Shown: positions 25,306 through 33,659, numbered from the stretch's first letter. The stretch is DNA of 43,863 nt from Candidatus Metalachnospira gallinarum (GCA_904378045.1 CAJFHC010000001.1:1-43863), one strand, 5' to 3'. Translations and numbers: made by a program. Notes: generated by a model from the sequence alone, not told the origin.

Positions 25306-25764
25306 TTAATTGTCAGATTTGTTTTTGTCGCAAAGATTTTCTTTCATTTTTTCAATAACTCTAAAAAATACGTCTATATCTTCCGAAGCGATACCCTCGG
25401 TGATATGGGACTCCGCGTCCAAAAGCATATTAAATGCCAGACTTTTTACTCCGTCGGCCTTTTCCGTAAGGACGAGCCTTTTCATTCTCGCGTCCTTTTT
25501 GATGGGCTCGCGCCTTATATATCCGTTTTTCTCAAGCACGTTGAGTATGGCCGTGGCTGTTGATGGACGGACGTTAAGCTCGGTCTCTATGTCGTGCTGG
25601 AACACGTCTCTGCCCTGAGCCTGTTTGTCCTCTATAAAGCAAAGAATGTGCATATGCTGGCCGGTAAGGTCGATTTTGTTTTCGTTTGAAGTCATTGAGA
25701 TATACCTTCGGATCAGATTAGATACGCATTTTATTTCAGGAACGGTAAGTTTCCTGTCAAGCAT
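25306..25764 (-). CDS. MarR family transcriptional regulator
   Basis: A 152-residue winged-helix regulator. The DNA-binding part includes DIETELNVRPSTATAILNVL and EKNGYIRREPIKKDARMKRL, with the basic wing KKDARMKR. The flanking helices form the MarR dimer. AAGGAGG precedes the ATG. It is first in an operon with the two ABC exporter genes and its promoter carries an inverted repeat at the likely start of transcription, so self-repression relieved by a toxic ligand is the expected mode. Ligand unknown. Confidence 0.93.
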   Translation of the reverse strand: MLDRKLTVPEIKCVSNLIRRYISMTSNENKIDLTGQHMHILCFIEDKQAQGRDVFQHDIETELNVRPSTATAILNVLEKNGYIRREPIKKDARMKRLVLTEKADGVKSLAFNMLLDAESHITEGIASEDIDVFFRVIEKMKENLCDKNKSDN

Positions 25765-25793
25765 ATTTATCCTCCTTCCGCGATTTATTGATG

Positions 25794-25816
25794 TATCTAA
25801 CTGTTAGGTATCTAAC
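25794..25816 (-). promoter_or_regulatory. Probable MarR operator
   Basis: The 17-base inverted repeat TATCTAAC-T-GTTAGGTA (25794-25810) has one arm mismatch, and TATCTAAC recurs at 25809-25816, 15 bases on. The repeats fall just downstream of the -10 element, where a bound repressor would block initiation. Binding by this MarR is inferred from position. Confidence 0.6.
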
Positions 25817-25824
25817 ATTTATAT

Positions 25825-25852
25825 ATTATAGTTTTACTGCTGAAATAGTCAA
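25825..25852 (-). promoter_or_regulatory. Promoter of the marR-ABC operon
   Basis: On the minus strand TTGACT (25852-25847) is 16 bases from a perfect TATAAT (25830-25825). Confidence 0.75.
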
Positions 25853-25854
25853 TA

Positions 25855-26165
25855 AAAAACCGCGTCAAGTTTTATTAAAAAACAATAAAAAATCTCTAAT
25901 TTTTTTAATTTTCAAAGGGGAAAAAACGTCCTGTTTTTATGTAAAAAGCTCACAAAAAGACCGCCAAAACAGTATGTTGTAAGAACTTTGACACGGGATT
26001 TTTTGCTCCGCACGCAAAATCATTTCAAATGGACAAAAAATATAGAAAAAAGCAGGCTGAAAATCGTCAGTCCGCATAAAGGATTACATAAAAAATAACG
26101 GGGAAATTATATGTTTGCTCGTTCCCGTTTTCGCTTATATTTTCCCATCCACTCGCAAAAGGGCT
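25855..26165. other. AT-rich gene-free stretch
   Basis: No ORF with a ribosome binding site is visible. One imperfect stem, AACGGGGAA with TTCCCGTT (about 26097-26129), is followed by TTCG. CTTATATTTTCCC near 26134 recurs at about 32764 before another C-rich/G-rich stem. I cannot assign a function. Confidence 0.35.
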
Positions 26166-26191
26166 CAAAAAAAGACCCGCCGTCAGGCGGG
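26166..26191 (-). terminator. Displaced terminator of the DUF1292 gene (hairpin with U-tract)
   Basis: On the minus strand CCCGCC-TGAC-GGCGGG is followed by TCTTTTTTT. It lies beyond the inserted repeat element, about 195 bases from the stop codon it presumably served. Confidence 0.7.
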
Positions 26192-26363
26192 TAGACTGTC
26201 AAAAAACTAATCCATTGTGAGCGGAAGGGTTCGGGACACAAAGGGTGGCCCGAGTTTAATCCGCAGGCGGAATTCATTTCCGCCGAGGAAATATTGCCTT
26301 AATTTAAACTCGAAAAAGTCCCAAAGGACTTTTTCGACACGCTGAGACACGCCGTCAGGCGGG
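26173..26363. repeat. Terminator-inserted MITE-like element, copy A (short form), with flanking direct repeats
   Basis: The core, 26192-26344 (153 bases), has ends AGACTGTCAAAAAAC and, on the other strand, CAGCGTGTCGAAAAAG, which form an imperfect inverted repeat of pattern CAGNNTGTCRAAAAA. It is flanked by AGAC-n-CGCCGTCAGGCGGG at 26173-26191 and 26345-26363, one mismatch. That repeat is itself the stem-loop of the downstream terminator. It contains stems TCGAAAAAGTCC/GGACTTTTTCGA and GGCGGAA/TTCCGCC. It lacks an internal 40-base hairpin found in copy B. No ORF. Confidence 0.85.
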
Positions 26364-26385
26364 CCACAATACTACAGGATAATTA

Positions 26386-26706
26386 TTACTCTTCTTCGTC
26401 ATCCTCGTCATTGAATAATGAATCAAAGGCTGATGAAACCTTATCGAACTCGTCGTCATCCTCGATGGTGAGAAGCTCGAAGTTATCGTCATCGATCTCG
26501 TTGTACTGGTAAATAAGGACTGTCTCGTCGTCCTCGGGAAGAAGGGCGATGTACTCCTTGCCCTCGATGCCCTCTACGTCAAATATGCCGAGAATAGCGC
26601 ACTGGAGCTCCGTATCATCCTCAAGGGTGAGTGTCATGGTTTCAAGCTCCTGGTCTTCCATCTCGTGATCATGGTCGTGGCCGCAGCCGCAGTTATTTTC
26701 GCTCAT
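26386..26706 (-). CDS. DUF1292 family acidic protein (YrzB-like)
   Basis: A 106-residue, very acidic soluble protein of the DUF1292/UPF0473 family. The core TMTLTLEDDTELQCAILGIF, then EYIALLPEDDETVLIYQYNE, is typical. It ends in DSLFNDEDDEEE. The N-terminus has CGCGHDHDHE, a Cys and His cluster that could bind metal and is not part of the family core. AAGGAG precedes the ATG. In other Firmicutes the gene is near ruvX and yrzL, but here it stands alone with its own promoter. Function unknown. Confidence 0.85.
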   Translation of the reverse strand: MSENNCGCGHDHDHEMEDQELETMTLTLEDDTELQCAILGIFDVEGIEGKEYIALLPEDDETVLIYQYNEIDDDNFELLTIEDDDEFDKVSSAFDSLFNDEDDEEE

Positions 26707-26753
26707 TGTGTTCTCCTTTTCAAAAATGTCTTAAAAAATTGGTTTACGCCATT

Positions 26754-26782
26754 ATAGTATAATAAAAAACCGTTTAAGACAA
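26754..26782 (-). promoter_or_regulatory. Promoter of the DUF1292 gene
   Basis: On the minus strand TTGTCT (26782-26777) is 17 bases from TACTAT (26759-26754). It lies just after the helicase stop codon. Confidence 0.55.
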
Positions 26783-26785
26783 TAG

Positions 26786-28012
26786 TTATTTTTTAAAATC
26801 CGATTTATTTTTTCTGTTCGCTTTCACGGCGGGCGAAGGCTCCTTTTTGAGCGGCCTTCCCTTCGGCAGACCTGTGTCGGGAATCATTTTTCCCTCTCTC
26901 ATACGGACATATTCCACCTTTATGCCAAGCGCTCTGGCGCATTTATTGACATATCGCTTTTCTCCGGCGGTGGCGATTGATATAACCTTGCCCGCCTTTC
27001 CGCTTCGTCCTGTCCTTCCGGCTCTGTGAAGGTAGGTAGTCGGCTCCTCGGGAATGTCAAGATTTATTATGTGGGTGACTTCGGGAATGTCGAGCCCGCG
27101 TGACACAAGGTCGCTGGCCACGAGTATTTCGGCCTTTCCTGAAATCATCTCGTTTATGGCCTTTCGTCTTTCGTCCCTCCTTGTGCCGCCGTAAAGACCG
27201 ACAGCCTTAAGGGAATGATAGCGCAGCTTTTCCACTGTTACTTCTATATTTTCCGGATTGTTTATAAAAACTATGGTCTTTTTGGCCTTTTCTCCGTGGA
27301 CTATCTTCCTTATTATGTTTATCTTGTCACGCAGCTCCGCGACAATGCAATAATGACTGATGGAAGAGGGCAGCTTTTCCTCAGCCATACAGAATACCGG
27401 AGGCTCGGTACAGAGCTCACGGGCGATTTCCACGGCGTCCCTGTTCATAGAGGCGGAGAGGAATATCATCTGCCTGCTGTCCTTCAAAGTTGTTTTGACG
27501 ATGGCGCGCACCATGTCGGCGTTCATTTTATCCAGCATTCTGTCCGCCTCATCCACAACGATAGTTTTGACGGTGTGAGCCGGTATTTTTCTTTTTCCGA
27601 TCAGGTCGTATATCCTTCCGGCCGAGCCGACGATTATCTGGGGTTTTTCCTTGAGCTTCTCAAGCTGTCTGGCGAGGCCGGCGTCGCCGATAACAAGGGC
27701 GGAACGCACGTCAAGGCCGGAATTTTCAGCCAGCAGACACGCCTGCCTGTATACCTGCACGGCAAGCTCGTGGGTGGGGGTGAGTATTATTGTCTGAGCG
27801 GAACGCAGAGCCGTGTCTGTTTTCATAAACACCGGAAGAAGGTAGGCAAGCGTTTTGCCGGAACCGGTTTCCGCCCTGACGATGGCGTTTTTTCCGGACA
27901 ATATGACCGGTACGGCGGCCTCCTGCACCTCCGTCGGTTCGGTTATGCCCTGATTTTTCAAGGCGGATATCAATTTGTCCGATATTCCGGTTTCTTTAAA
28001 TGTTTTTTTCAT
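26786..28012 (-). CDS. DEAD-box ATP-dependent RNA helicase
   Basis: A 408-residue RNA helicase core with a short basic tail (KGRPLKKEPS...NRKNKSDFKK). Motifs in order: the Q motif GITEPTEVQEAAVPVI, AETGSGKT (motif I), PTHELAVQ (Ia), VVDEADRML (II), SAS (III), FINNPENI (IV), VASDLVSRGLDIPEV (V) and HRAGRTGRSGK (VI). The tail is far shorter than in CsdA or DbpA, and no RNA-binding domain follows, so it is a minimal CshB-like type. AAAGGGAT precedes the ATG. It likely remodels mRNA or ribosome precursors. Confidence 0.94.
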   Translation of the reverse strand: MKKTFKETGISDKLISALKNQGITEPTEVQEAAVPVILSGKNAIVRAETGSGKTLAYLLPVFMKTDTALRSAQTIILTPTHELAVQVYRQACLLAENSGLDVRSALVIGDAGLARQLEKLKEKPQIIVGSAGRIYDLIGKRKIPAHTVKTIVVDEADRMLDKMNADMVRAIVKTTLKDSRQMIFLSASMNRDAVEIARELCTEPPVFCMAEEKLPSSISHYCIVAELRDKINIIRKIVHGEKAKKTIVFINNPENIEVTVEKLRYHSLKAVGLYGGTRRDERRKAINEMISGKAEILVASDLVSRGLDIPEVTHIINLDIPEEPTTYLHRAGRTGRSGKAGKVISIATAGEKRYVNKCARALGIKVEYVRMREGKMIPDTGLPKGRPLKKEPSPAVKANRKNKSDFKK

Positions 28013-28153
28013 ATATATCCCTTTCGTCCTTTTTTTTTAACTGTCATAAGTATAGACGAATTTCAGACTGTTTGCAACACACAGGCAAATTACACAAAAA
28101 TAATTTCGCCTTTTGTGCAAAATAAGGAAAAAGCCTTTTTGTGGCAAAAGATA

Positions 28154-28182
28154 TTGACGAACGAGATTCTATATAATAGAAT
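28154..28182 (+). promoter_or_regulatory. Promoter of the dehydratase-aldolase operon, overlapped by a palindrome
   Basis: TTGACG (28154-28159) is 17 bases from TAGAAT (28177-28182). The -10 lies in ATTCTATATAATAGAAT (28166-28182), a perfect inverted repeat with a three-base centre. A palindrome here is well placed as a repressor site; compare the IclR gene promoter at 33660-33701. Confidence 0.6.
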
Positions 28183-28233
28183 AAAGGCGTAGGTATTTGT
28201 TTCGCAATAATAAAAAAGAAGGAGAGAAGAAGT

Positions 28234-29919
28234 ATGTCAGAAGAATTAAGAAGCCACATTATCATGGGCGGAGACGACGCTCCGTTTTACCGTTCGCTTT
28301 TCAAGTCAATGGGATACACGGACTGTGAACTTGACGACAAACCCATAATCGGTATAGCAAACACATGGAACACCCTTGTTCCCGGACATTTCAACCTTAA
28401 TCAGGTGTCAGAGTTTGTTAAGAAGGGCGTTTACAGCAACGGCGGAACGGTAGTGGAGTTCGGCGTTATCGGAGCCTGCGACGGCGTTGCCCAGGGCCAC
28501 ATCGGAATGAATTATATACTTCCCTCAAGGGAGATCATTTGCAACTCCATCGAGATCATGGCTCAGGCGCACAGGCTTGACGCCGTTGTTCTTCTCGCTT
28601 CCTGCGATAAGATCGTTCCCGGAGTGCTTATGGCTGCCGCAAGACTTGACATCCCCTGCATAGTTGTTATGGGTGGCCCCATGCTCGGCGGTATCGAGTT
28701 CGACGGAAGAAAGGCCGACTTCACTTCAACTGATGAAGCGAAGGGAATGTACAGCGTTGGAAAGATAACAAAGGAAGAATACTGCTCACTTGAGAATACG
28801 GCCTGTCCCGGATGCGGATCATGCGCGTTCCTCGGAACAGCCAATACTATGGGATGCCTTTCAGAGGCTCTTGGTATGAGCCTTCCCGGAAGCGCTCTTA
28901 TACCCGCTGTTTACGGCGAGAGACTCAGAAGCTCATTTATGGCCGGACGCGCCATTGTTGACCTTGTTCACAAAGGAATTACGGCTCGTAAGATAATCAC
29001 AAAGGAAAGCATAAGAAACGCCATCAAAGTTACAATGGCTATCTGCGGCTCAACAAACGCCGTTCTCCACCTCAGCGCTATCGCTAACGAGGCTGAGCTC
29101 GGTATGGATGTTGTTCGTGAGTTCGCCGAGCTCAACAAAACAACCCCTCAGATCGCTAAGGTCAATCCAGCCGCAAAATGGGATATGGAGGACTTCTACA
29201 GAGCAGGCGGTATCCCCAGAGTAATGCAGAGACTTGGCGACATCCTTGACACAAGCCTTATGACATGTACAGGAAAGACTATCAAGGAAAATCTTGAGGG
29301 ATATAAATTCGCTTATCCCGAAAATCCCGAAATCATCAAGACCGTTGAGGAGCCCTTCAGCAAGACCGGCGGCGTAGCGGTTCTGGAAGGAAATCTCGCT
29401 CCGCATACGGCAATAAGCAAACCCGGCGCCATTGACCCCACTCTTCACCACTTTGTTGGAAAAGCAAGATGCTTCGACAGCGAGGAAGCCGCAGAGGAAG
29501 CTATCCTTGGCGGAGTTATCCAGCCAGGAGAGGTTGTTGTTATCCGTTATGAAGGACCTAAGGGCGGCCCCGGAATGAGAGAAATGTTCAAGGCTATGAA
29601 ATTTATGTATGGCGCCGGACTTTCAAAGAGCTGCGCTCTTATCACCGACGGACGTTTCTCAGGAACGAACAACGGCTGCTTCGTAGGACATATTTCACCC
29701 GAGGCCGCTGAGGGAGGCCCTCTTGCCATCGTTAAGGACGGAGACGAAATACTTATCGACGTTAACGAAGGAAAACTTGAGCTTCATGTTTCCGACGAGG
29801 AGATCGCCGAGAGATTCAAGACATGGAAACGTCCCGACAAGGAGATCCCCAGAGGATATTTAAGACTTTATTCAAAGGTAGCTTCTTCAGCCGACAAGGG
29901 AGCGATCATTGAGAACTGA
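28234..29919 (+). CDS. ilvD: IlvD/Edd family dehydratase (dihydroxy-acid or sugar-acid dehydratase)
   Basis: A 561-residue iron-sulfur dehydratase. It has GACDGVAQGHIGMNYILPSRE (around 80-100, quoted: ACDGVAQGHIGMNYILPS), SCDKIVPG with C124 and CPGCGSCAFLGTANTM with C197, the expected cluster ligands, and SGTNNGCFVGHISPEA near the C-terminus. The extra N-terminal cysteine of the stable 2Fe-2S type is missing (GIANTWNTLVPGH), so an oxygen-labile 4Fe-4S cluster is likely. The name ilvD rests on family only: no ilvB, ilvC or leu gene is near, while an HpcH/HpaI aldolase follows at 33 bases. A role in sugar-acid breakdown is at least as likely. Codon use suggests high expression. Confidence 0.85.
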   Translation: MSEELRSHIIMGGDDAPFYRSLFKSMGYTDCELDDKPIIGIANTWNTLVPGHFNLNQVSEFVKKGVYSNGGTVVEFGVIGACDGVAQGHIGMNYILPSREIICNSIEIMAQAHRLDAVVLLASCDKIVPGVLMAAARLDIPCIVVMGGPMLGGIEFDGRKADFTSTDEAKGMYSVGKITKEEYCSLENTACPGCGSCAFLGTANTMGCLSEALGMSLPGSALIPAVYGERLRSSFMAGRAIVDLVHKGITARKIITKESIRNAIKVTMAICGSTNAVLHLSAIANEAELGMDVVREFAELNKTTPQIAKVNPAAKWDMEDFYRAGGIPRVMQRLGDILDTSLMTCTGKTIKENLEGYKFAYPENPEIIKTVEEPFSKTGGVAVLEGNLAPHTAISKPGAIDPTLHHFVGKARCFDSEEAAEEAILGGVIQPGEVVVIRYEGPKGGPGMREMFKAMKFMYGAGLSKSCALITDGRFSGTNNGCFVGHISPEAAEGGPLAIVKDGDEILIDVNEGKLELHVSDEEIAERFKTWKRPDKEIPRGYLRLYSKVASSADKGAIIEN

Positions 29920-29952
29920 TAAACTGGCGGCTGCCAAAAGGAGTGGAAGGTT

Positions 29953-30726
29953 ATGAACGAGTTTTTAAGAAAAATAAAGGATGGGGAAAGACCCGTAGGC
30001 ACGTTTTTTGAGATAGGCTCGGCCACGGCGGCTGAATGTCTTGGCAGAAGCGGATTTGACTACATGATAATAGACAATGAGCACGGCACATTTGAGGGAG
30101 AGAGTACCCTTGAAGCGGTCAGGGGAGCCAATCTCAGCGGTATTCTGCCGTTTGTCAGGGTCAGGGAAATTTCCCGCTCGGCAATAATGAAGCCCCTTGA
30201 CATCGGAGCTAAGGGACTTATAATCCCCTTTGTCGAAAAGGTGGACGACATAAAGAACATCGTAAAATGGGCTAAATACAGTCCCATTGGCGCCAGGGGA
30301 TTCTGCCCGTCAAGAAAAGACGGATGGGGCTGCGACTTCCCTTCGGAGCTTCCCATGTACGAGGCCATGGATTACTGGAACAAGGAAACCCTTGTCATTC
30401 CCCAGTGCGAAACGGCCGGATGTCTCTCCCACATAGAGGAGATAGCGTCAATGGACGGGGTTGACGGTATATTCATAGGACCGTTTGATCTTTCCATCGG
30501 TCTTGGCATAGGCGGACAGTTTGACAATCCGGATTTCAAGGCGGCTCTTGAAAAGGTAAAGAAAGCCTGCGCTAAAGCCGGAAAGTTTGTCATCATCTTT
30601 ACTATGGATCCCGGAGCCGCTCCCGGATATTTCGCTGAGGGCTACGATTCCGTAACTGTTGGTCTTGACGCGGGATATTATATCCAGGCCTGCAAGGCCG
30701 CCGCTGAAAAGGCAAAGGGACTTTAA
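29953..30726 (+). CDS. HpcH/HpaI family class II aldolase
   Basis: A 257-residue aldolase of the family that splits 2-keto-3-deoxy sugar acids or 4-hydroxy-2-oxo acids into pyruvate and an aldehyde. The residues expected are present: base H44 in DNEHG, R69 (PFVRV), the metal ligands E153 (QCET) and D179 (GPFDLS). AAAGGAG precedes the ATG. Being co-transcribed with an IlvD/Edd dehydratase, it fits a route in which the dehydratase makes the 2-keto-3-deoxy acid and this enzyme cleaves it. The particular sugar acid is unknown. Confidence 0.9.
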   Translation: MNEFLRKIKDGERPVGTFFEIGSATAAECLGRSGFDYMIIDNEHGTFEGESTLEAVRGANLSGILPFVRVREISRSAIMKPLDIGAKGLIIPFVEKVDDIKNIVKWAKYSPIGARGFCPSRKDGWGCDFPSELPMYEAMDYWNKETLVIPQCETAGCLSHIEEIASMDGVDGIFIGPFDLSIGLGIGGQFDNPDFKAALEKVKKACAKAGKFVIIFTMDPGAAPGYFAEGYDSVTVGLDAGYYIQACKAAAEKAKGL

Positions 30727-30763
30727 AATAATTCCCGTGACAAAAATACATATCATATAAAAG

Positions 30764-30806
30764 GGATATCCCTTCCGAAACAGACCGGAAGGGATATCCT
30801 TATTTT
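30764..30806. terminator. Terminator between the aldolase and the repeat protein gene
   Basis: GGATATCCCTTCCG (30764-30777) pairs perfectly over 14 bases with 30786-30799, followed by TTATTTTAT. Convergent genes on both sides probably share it. Confidence 0.85.
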
Positions 30807-30833
30807 ATCGCTTTGAAATTTCAGTTCAAAAGG

Positions 30834-32612
30834 TTACTCATACATCTCAACAAGCTCGTCAATGGTGTAGAACTGAGTACTGCCGGCGTCATCCACGGCA
30901 TCCTCGGAGGGAATAAGTATGTCGAACTTCTCACAAAGTATGGCCAGAGTGACATTTTCTTTCTTTGCCAGAGCTTCAAGGGCGTAGGCCGGGAGTTTGC
31001 CCTTGCTGAGCTGCTTTTCGGAAACGGCTACTACCTCGCCGTCTTCGGCCTCATTGATGCGCTGAACAAGGTTGAGCTGTTTGAGGTCAAATGTACTGCG
31101 GCTGTCGGGGACGAGCTCCGGCTCTACAGTTGGCTCAACGGTCTCTATCGTCGCGTTGCTGTCAAGGATTCCCATATCTTTAAGCATTTCAACGTCGGAA
31201 CCGGGAGTGCCGTTTATCATTGCTCCCGTGGAAAGGGAAATGCTTCCGGTTGAAGAACCATCGTCTTCAGGATTCGAAGAACCTATGGTTGGTGTTCCAT
31301 CGCCATGAATGTATCCCATCGTCACATTTGCGTTCTCATGGATATTGATGCTTCCGGTAAATTCATAATAGCTAGTATAGTCTCCAGATCCTATGGCCAC
31401 ATTATTATGATAGTAACGTTCATCATATTCATCATAGTAGCCGAGGGTAATATCAACCTTAGCGTTGTCCGTTATGGTGATTTTGCCGTCCATGTTGCCA
31501 TAATCGCCGGAGCCTATTCCGGGACCCAAAGCAGAAGAAACAGTAACATCTGCGTCGCCGCCGATGGTTATCGAGCCGCTTTCGGTTATATCACCATAGT
31601 CACCTGCGCCGATGCCTGCACCGAAATAATAAGAAGAAGCAGTTACCTCGCCGTCTGAGATAGTGATGGTGCCGGACATCTCGCCATCCCAGCCGGAGCC
31701 GATGCCGGCGCCGTTGTCGTTAGAAGAAGCAGTCACCTCGCCGCCGGAAATAGTGATGGAACCGGACATCTCGCCATAATCGCCGTAGCCGGAGCCGATA
31801 CCGGCGCCGTTGTAGTTAGAAGAAGCAGTTACCTCTCCGCCGGAGATAGTGATGGAACCGGACATTTCGCCATCCCAGCCAGAGCCGATACCGGCGCCGT
31901 TGTCGTTAGAAGAAGCAGTCACCTCGCCGCCGGAGATAGTGATGGAACCGGACATCTCGCCATAATCGCCGGAGCCGATACCGGCGCCGTAACTGCTGGA
32001 AGCTTCTACCTCTCCGCCGGAGATATTGATGGAACCGGACATCTCGCTGTCATATCCAGAGCCAATGCCGGCGCCGTATTCTGATACAGCTGTTATGTTT
32101 CCGCCTTCAATGATTATCGTTCCGTTGAATTTTTCGCCCTCATCGGAGCCGATGGCTGCGCCGTCAGCGCCGTCAGAAGGATAGCCTTTATCTATAACCT
32201 TGACATCTAGGCTGTCGTATTCACCGCCGGTTATAGTAAGTGTTCCCTCTGCAACGTTTATGCCGGATTTAGCTGTATCGTATGACTCAGTATTAACCGT
32301 TATGCTGTTTGTACCGTCAAGCTCAAGGACAACATTGGCATTTGAGCCTATTTTTATGCCGTTTTCATCGGTGGTTTCGATATTAACGCCATTTAATACG
32401 ATGTGGGTCACAACGCCGTTATCAACGATGATAGTGTAGCCCGTTGGACTTTCTCCGCTTGATGTTACAACATATTCATCGCCGGGAGAACTGATCTTGA
32501 GGTCACCCTTAGTAGACAGATCGTGATAAATTACTGCCGCCAGAGCCGTTTGCGCAGACCCGAAGGTCAGAAGAGCCGTCAAGGCAATGGCGATATACTT
32601 TTTGTGTTTCAT
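30834..32612 (-). CDS. Secreted repeat protein with a carbohydrate-binding-like beta solenoid
   Basis: A 592-residue exported protein. A signal peptide covers about 1-26 (IALTALLTFGSAQTALA). Residues about 60-430 look like a right-handed beta solenoid, as in proteins annotated as carbohydrate-binding domain-containing. Within it, about 178-360 is a tandem array of 29-32 residue units such as GAGIGSGWDGEMSGSITI followed by SGGEVTASSN. Each GAGIGSG is an aligned turn. A Pro/Glu linker (VEPTVEPELVPD) leads to a C-terminal domain (about 505-592) that I do not recognise. There is no LPxTG or lipobox. AAAGGAGGG precedes the ATG. It likely binds surface polysaccharide or acts as an adhesin. Confidence 0.85.
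   Translation of the reverse strand: MKHKKYIAIALTALLTFGSAQTALAAVIYHDLSTKGDLKISSPGDEYVVTSSGESPTGYTIIVDNGVVTHIVLNGVNIETTDENGIKIGSNANVVLELDGTNSITVNTESYDTAKSGINVAEGTLTITGGEYDSLDVKVIDKGYPSDGADGAAIGSDEGEKFNGTIIIEGGNITAVSEYGAGIGSGYDSEMSGSINISGGEVEASSSYGAGIGSGDYGEMSGSITISGGEVTASSNDNGAGIGSGWDGEMSGSITISGGEVTASSNYNGAGIGSGYGDYGEMSGSITISGGEVTASSNDNGAGIGSGWDGEMSGTITISDGEVTASSYYFGAGIGAGDYGDITESGSITIGGDADVTVSSALGPGIGSGDYGNMDGKITITDNAKVDITLGYYDEYDERYYHNNVAIGSGDYTSYYEFTGSINIHENANVTMGYIHGDGTPTIGSSNPEDDGSSTGSISLSTGAMINGTPGSDVEMLKDMGILDSNATIETVEPTVEPELVPDSRSTFDLKQLNLVQRINEAEDGEVVAVSEKQLSKGKLPAYALEALAKKENVTLAILCEKFDILIPSEDAVDDAGSTQFYTIDELVEMYE
31623..32078 (-). repeat. Coding tandem repeats, unit about 90-96 bases
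   Basis: The DNA encoding residues about 179-330 of the secreted solenoid protein consists of near-identical 87-96 base units; blocks around 31728-31770, 31829-31870 and 31918-31960 differ at only a few bases. Several differences are synonymous. Such a track can lose or gain units by recombination. Confidence 0.8.
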
Positions 32613-32654
32613 TTTATTCCCTCCTTTATAAGCCGTCTGTTATGCTACATTTTT

Positions 32655-32683
32655 ATTATATATGTATTTTTGAGGTATCTCAA
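32655..32683 (-). promoter_or_regulatory. Promoter of the secreted repeat protein gene
   Basis: On the minus strand TTGAGA (32683-32678) is 17 bases from a perfect TATAAT (32660-32655). The -35 overlaps the inverted repeat TTGAGGTATCTCAA (32670-32683). Confidence 0.65.
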
Positions 32684-32802
32684 CAAATTCAACAAAAAAT
32701 ATGGTTAGGGGGGGTTAAAATAGTCATAATGCACAAAAAACAACGGCGGTTTTTACAATCACACTTATATTTTCCCGTTTAAGCAAAGCGGGCAAAAAGC
32801 AA

Positions 32803-32831
32803 TAAAAAAGGAAAAGCCGAAACTTTTCCTT
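32803..32831 (-). terminator. Intrinsic terminator of the IclR gene
   Basis: On the minus strand AAGGAAAAG pairs with CTTTTCCTT and runs into TTTTTATTG. Confidence 0.75.
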
Positions 32832-32863
32832 AAAACTTCTCATTAAAAACAGATGGAGTAATG

Positions 32864-33640
32864 TTATGATTTTTTGGGAGCGAATCCGTAAATAACTTCC
32901 GAAAGGGACGAGGCCGTTTTTTTCAGGTCATCTACGATATCATGTTTTTTGTACTCATTTATCCTGGCCGTGGGACCCGCGACGCTTATGGCAAATCCCG
33001 GCTTATTTTCCGACTTCATTACCGGCACGGCGACACAGGAAAGCCCGATCTCTATTTCCTCGTCGTCACCGCCGTAGCCGTTTTCGCGGATTTTTTTCAT
33101 TTCATCCTTAAAGGCCTTTGGGTCGGTTATGGTATTGAAGGTCAAAGGCTTAAGCGGCTTTGACAAAAAGGCGTCAAGCTCATCTTCGCTTTTATAGGCG
33201 AGAAGAACTTTGCCGACTCCGGTACAGTGCATATAGTTTTTTGTACCCATTTGAGTATTTATGTAAATTGAAGTGTCCGCCTCCACCTTATCAAGATAGA
33301 CTATACTTCCGTTCATTTCCTGGGCACTGTGAACCGTTTCCCTGTATTTGGCCGAAAGTTCTTCCAGATATGGCCTGGCGGCGCGGATAAGGATATTGTT
33401 GGTCTTAACGGCGTTGGTCAGGGATAATATTTTAAGACCCAGGCTGTACTTTTGATTTTCATCGTTCTGAAGCAGATAGCCGAGGGTCGTAAGGGAATTT
33501 ACCAGGCCGAAGGCTGTACTTTTGTTAAGACCCAGAGAATCGGATATTTCCTTGAGACTGAGTTCCGATTTATTGTTCTGAAAAAGCTCGAGTATGGCAA
33601 AGGCTCTCTCAAGCGACTGGATCGTTTTTGTTGTAGCCAT
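32864..33640 (-). CDS. IclR family transcriptional regulator
   Basis: A 258-residue regulator. The N-terminal winged helix is SLERAFAILELFQNNKSELS, followed by LKEISDSLGLNKSTAFGLVN. The C-terminal effector domain includes YMHCTGVGKVLLAY and GLSCVAVPV, typical of IclR proteins that sense small carboxylic acids or sugar derivatives. AAGGAGG precedes the ATG. The IlvD/Edd-aldolase pair lies about 3 kb away with only the repeat protein gene between, so it may control those genes. It probably also regulates itself through the palindrome on its -10. Confidence 0.93.
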   Translation of the reverse strand: MATTKTIQSLERAFAILELFQNNKSELSLKEISDSLGLNKSTAFGLVNSLTTLGYLLQNDENQKYSLGLKILSLTNAVKTNNILIRAARPYLEELSAKYRETVHSAQEMNGSIVYLDKVEADTSIYINTQMGTKNYMHCTGVGKVLLAYKSEDELDAFLSKPLKPLTFNTITDPKAFKDEMKKIRENGYGGDDEEIEIGLSCVAVPVMKSENKPGFAISVAGPTARINEYKKHDIVDDLKKTASSLSEVIYGFAPKKS

Positions 33641-33659
33641 AACTGATCCTCCTTTGTTT

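Noticed and set aside
25855..26165. A structured RNA gene in the gap before the MarR promoter
   Set aside because: Only one imperfect stem is visible and there is no promoter aimed at it; evidence is too thin.
31623..32078. Regular repeats that could be taken for a CRISPR array
   Set aside because: The period is 87-96 bases with no unique spacers, and one long open frame with a signal peptide covers it.
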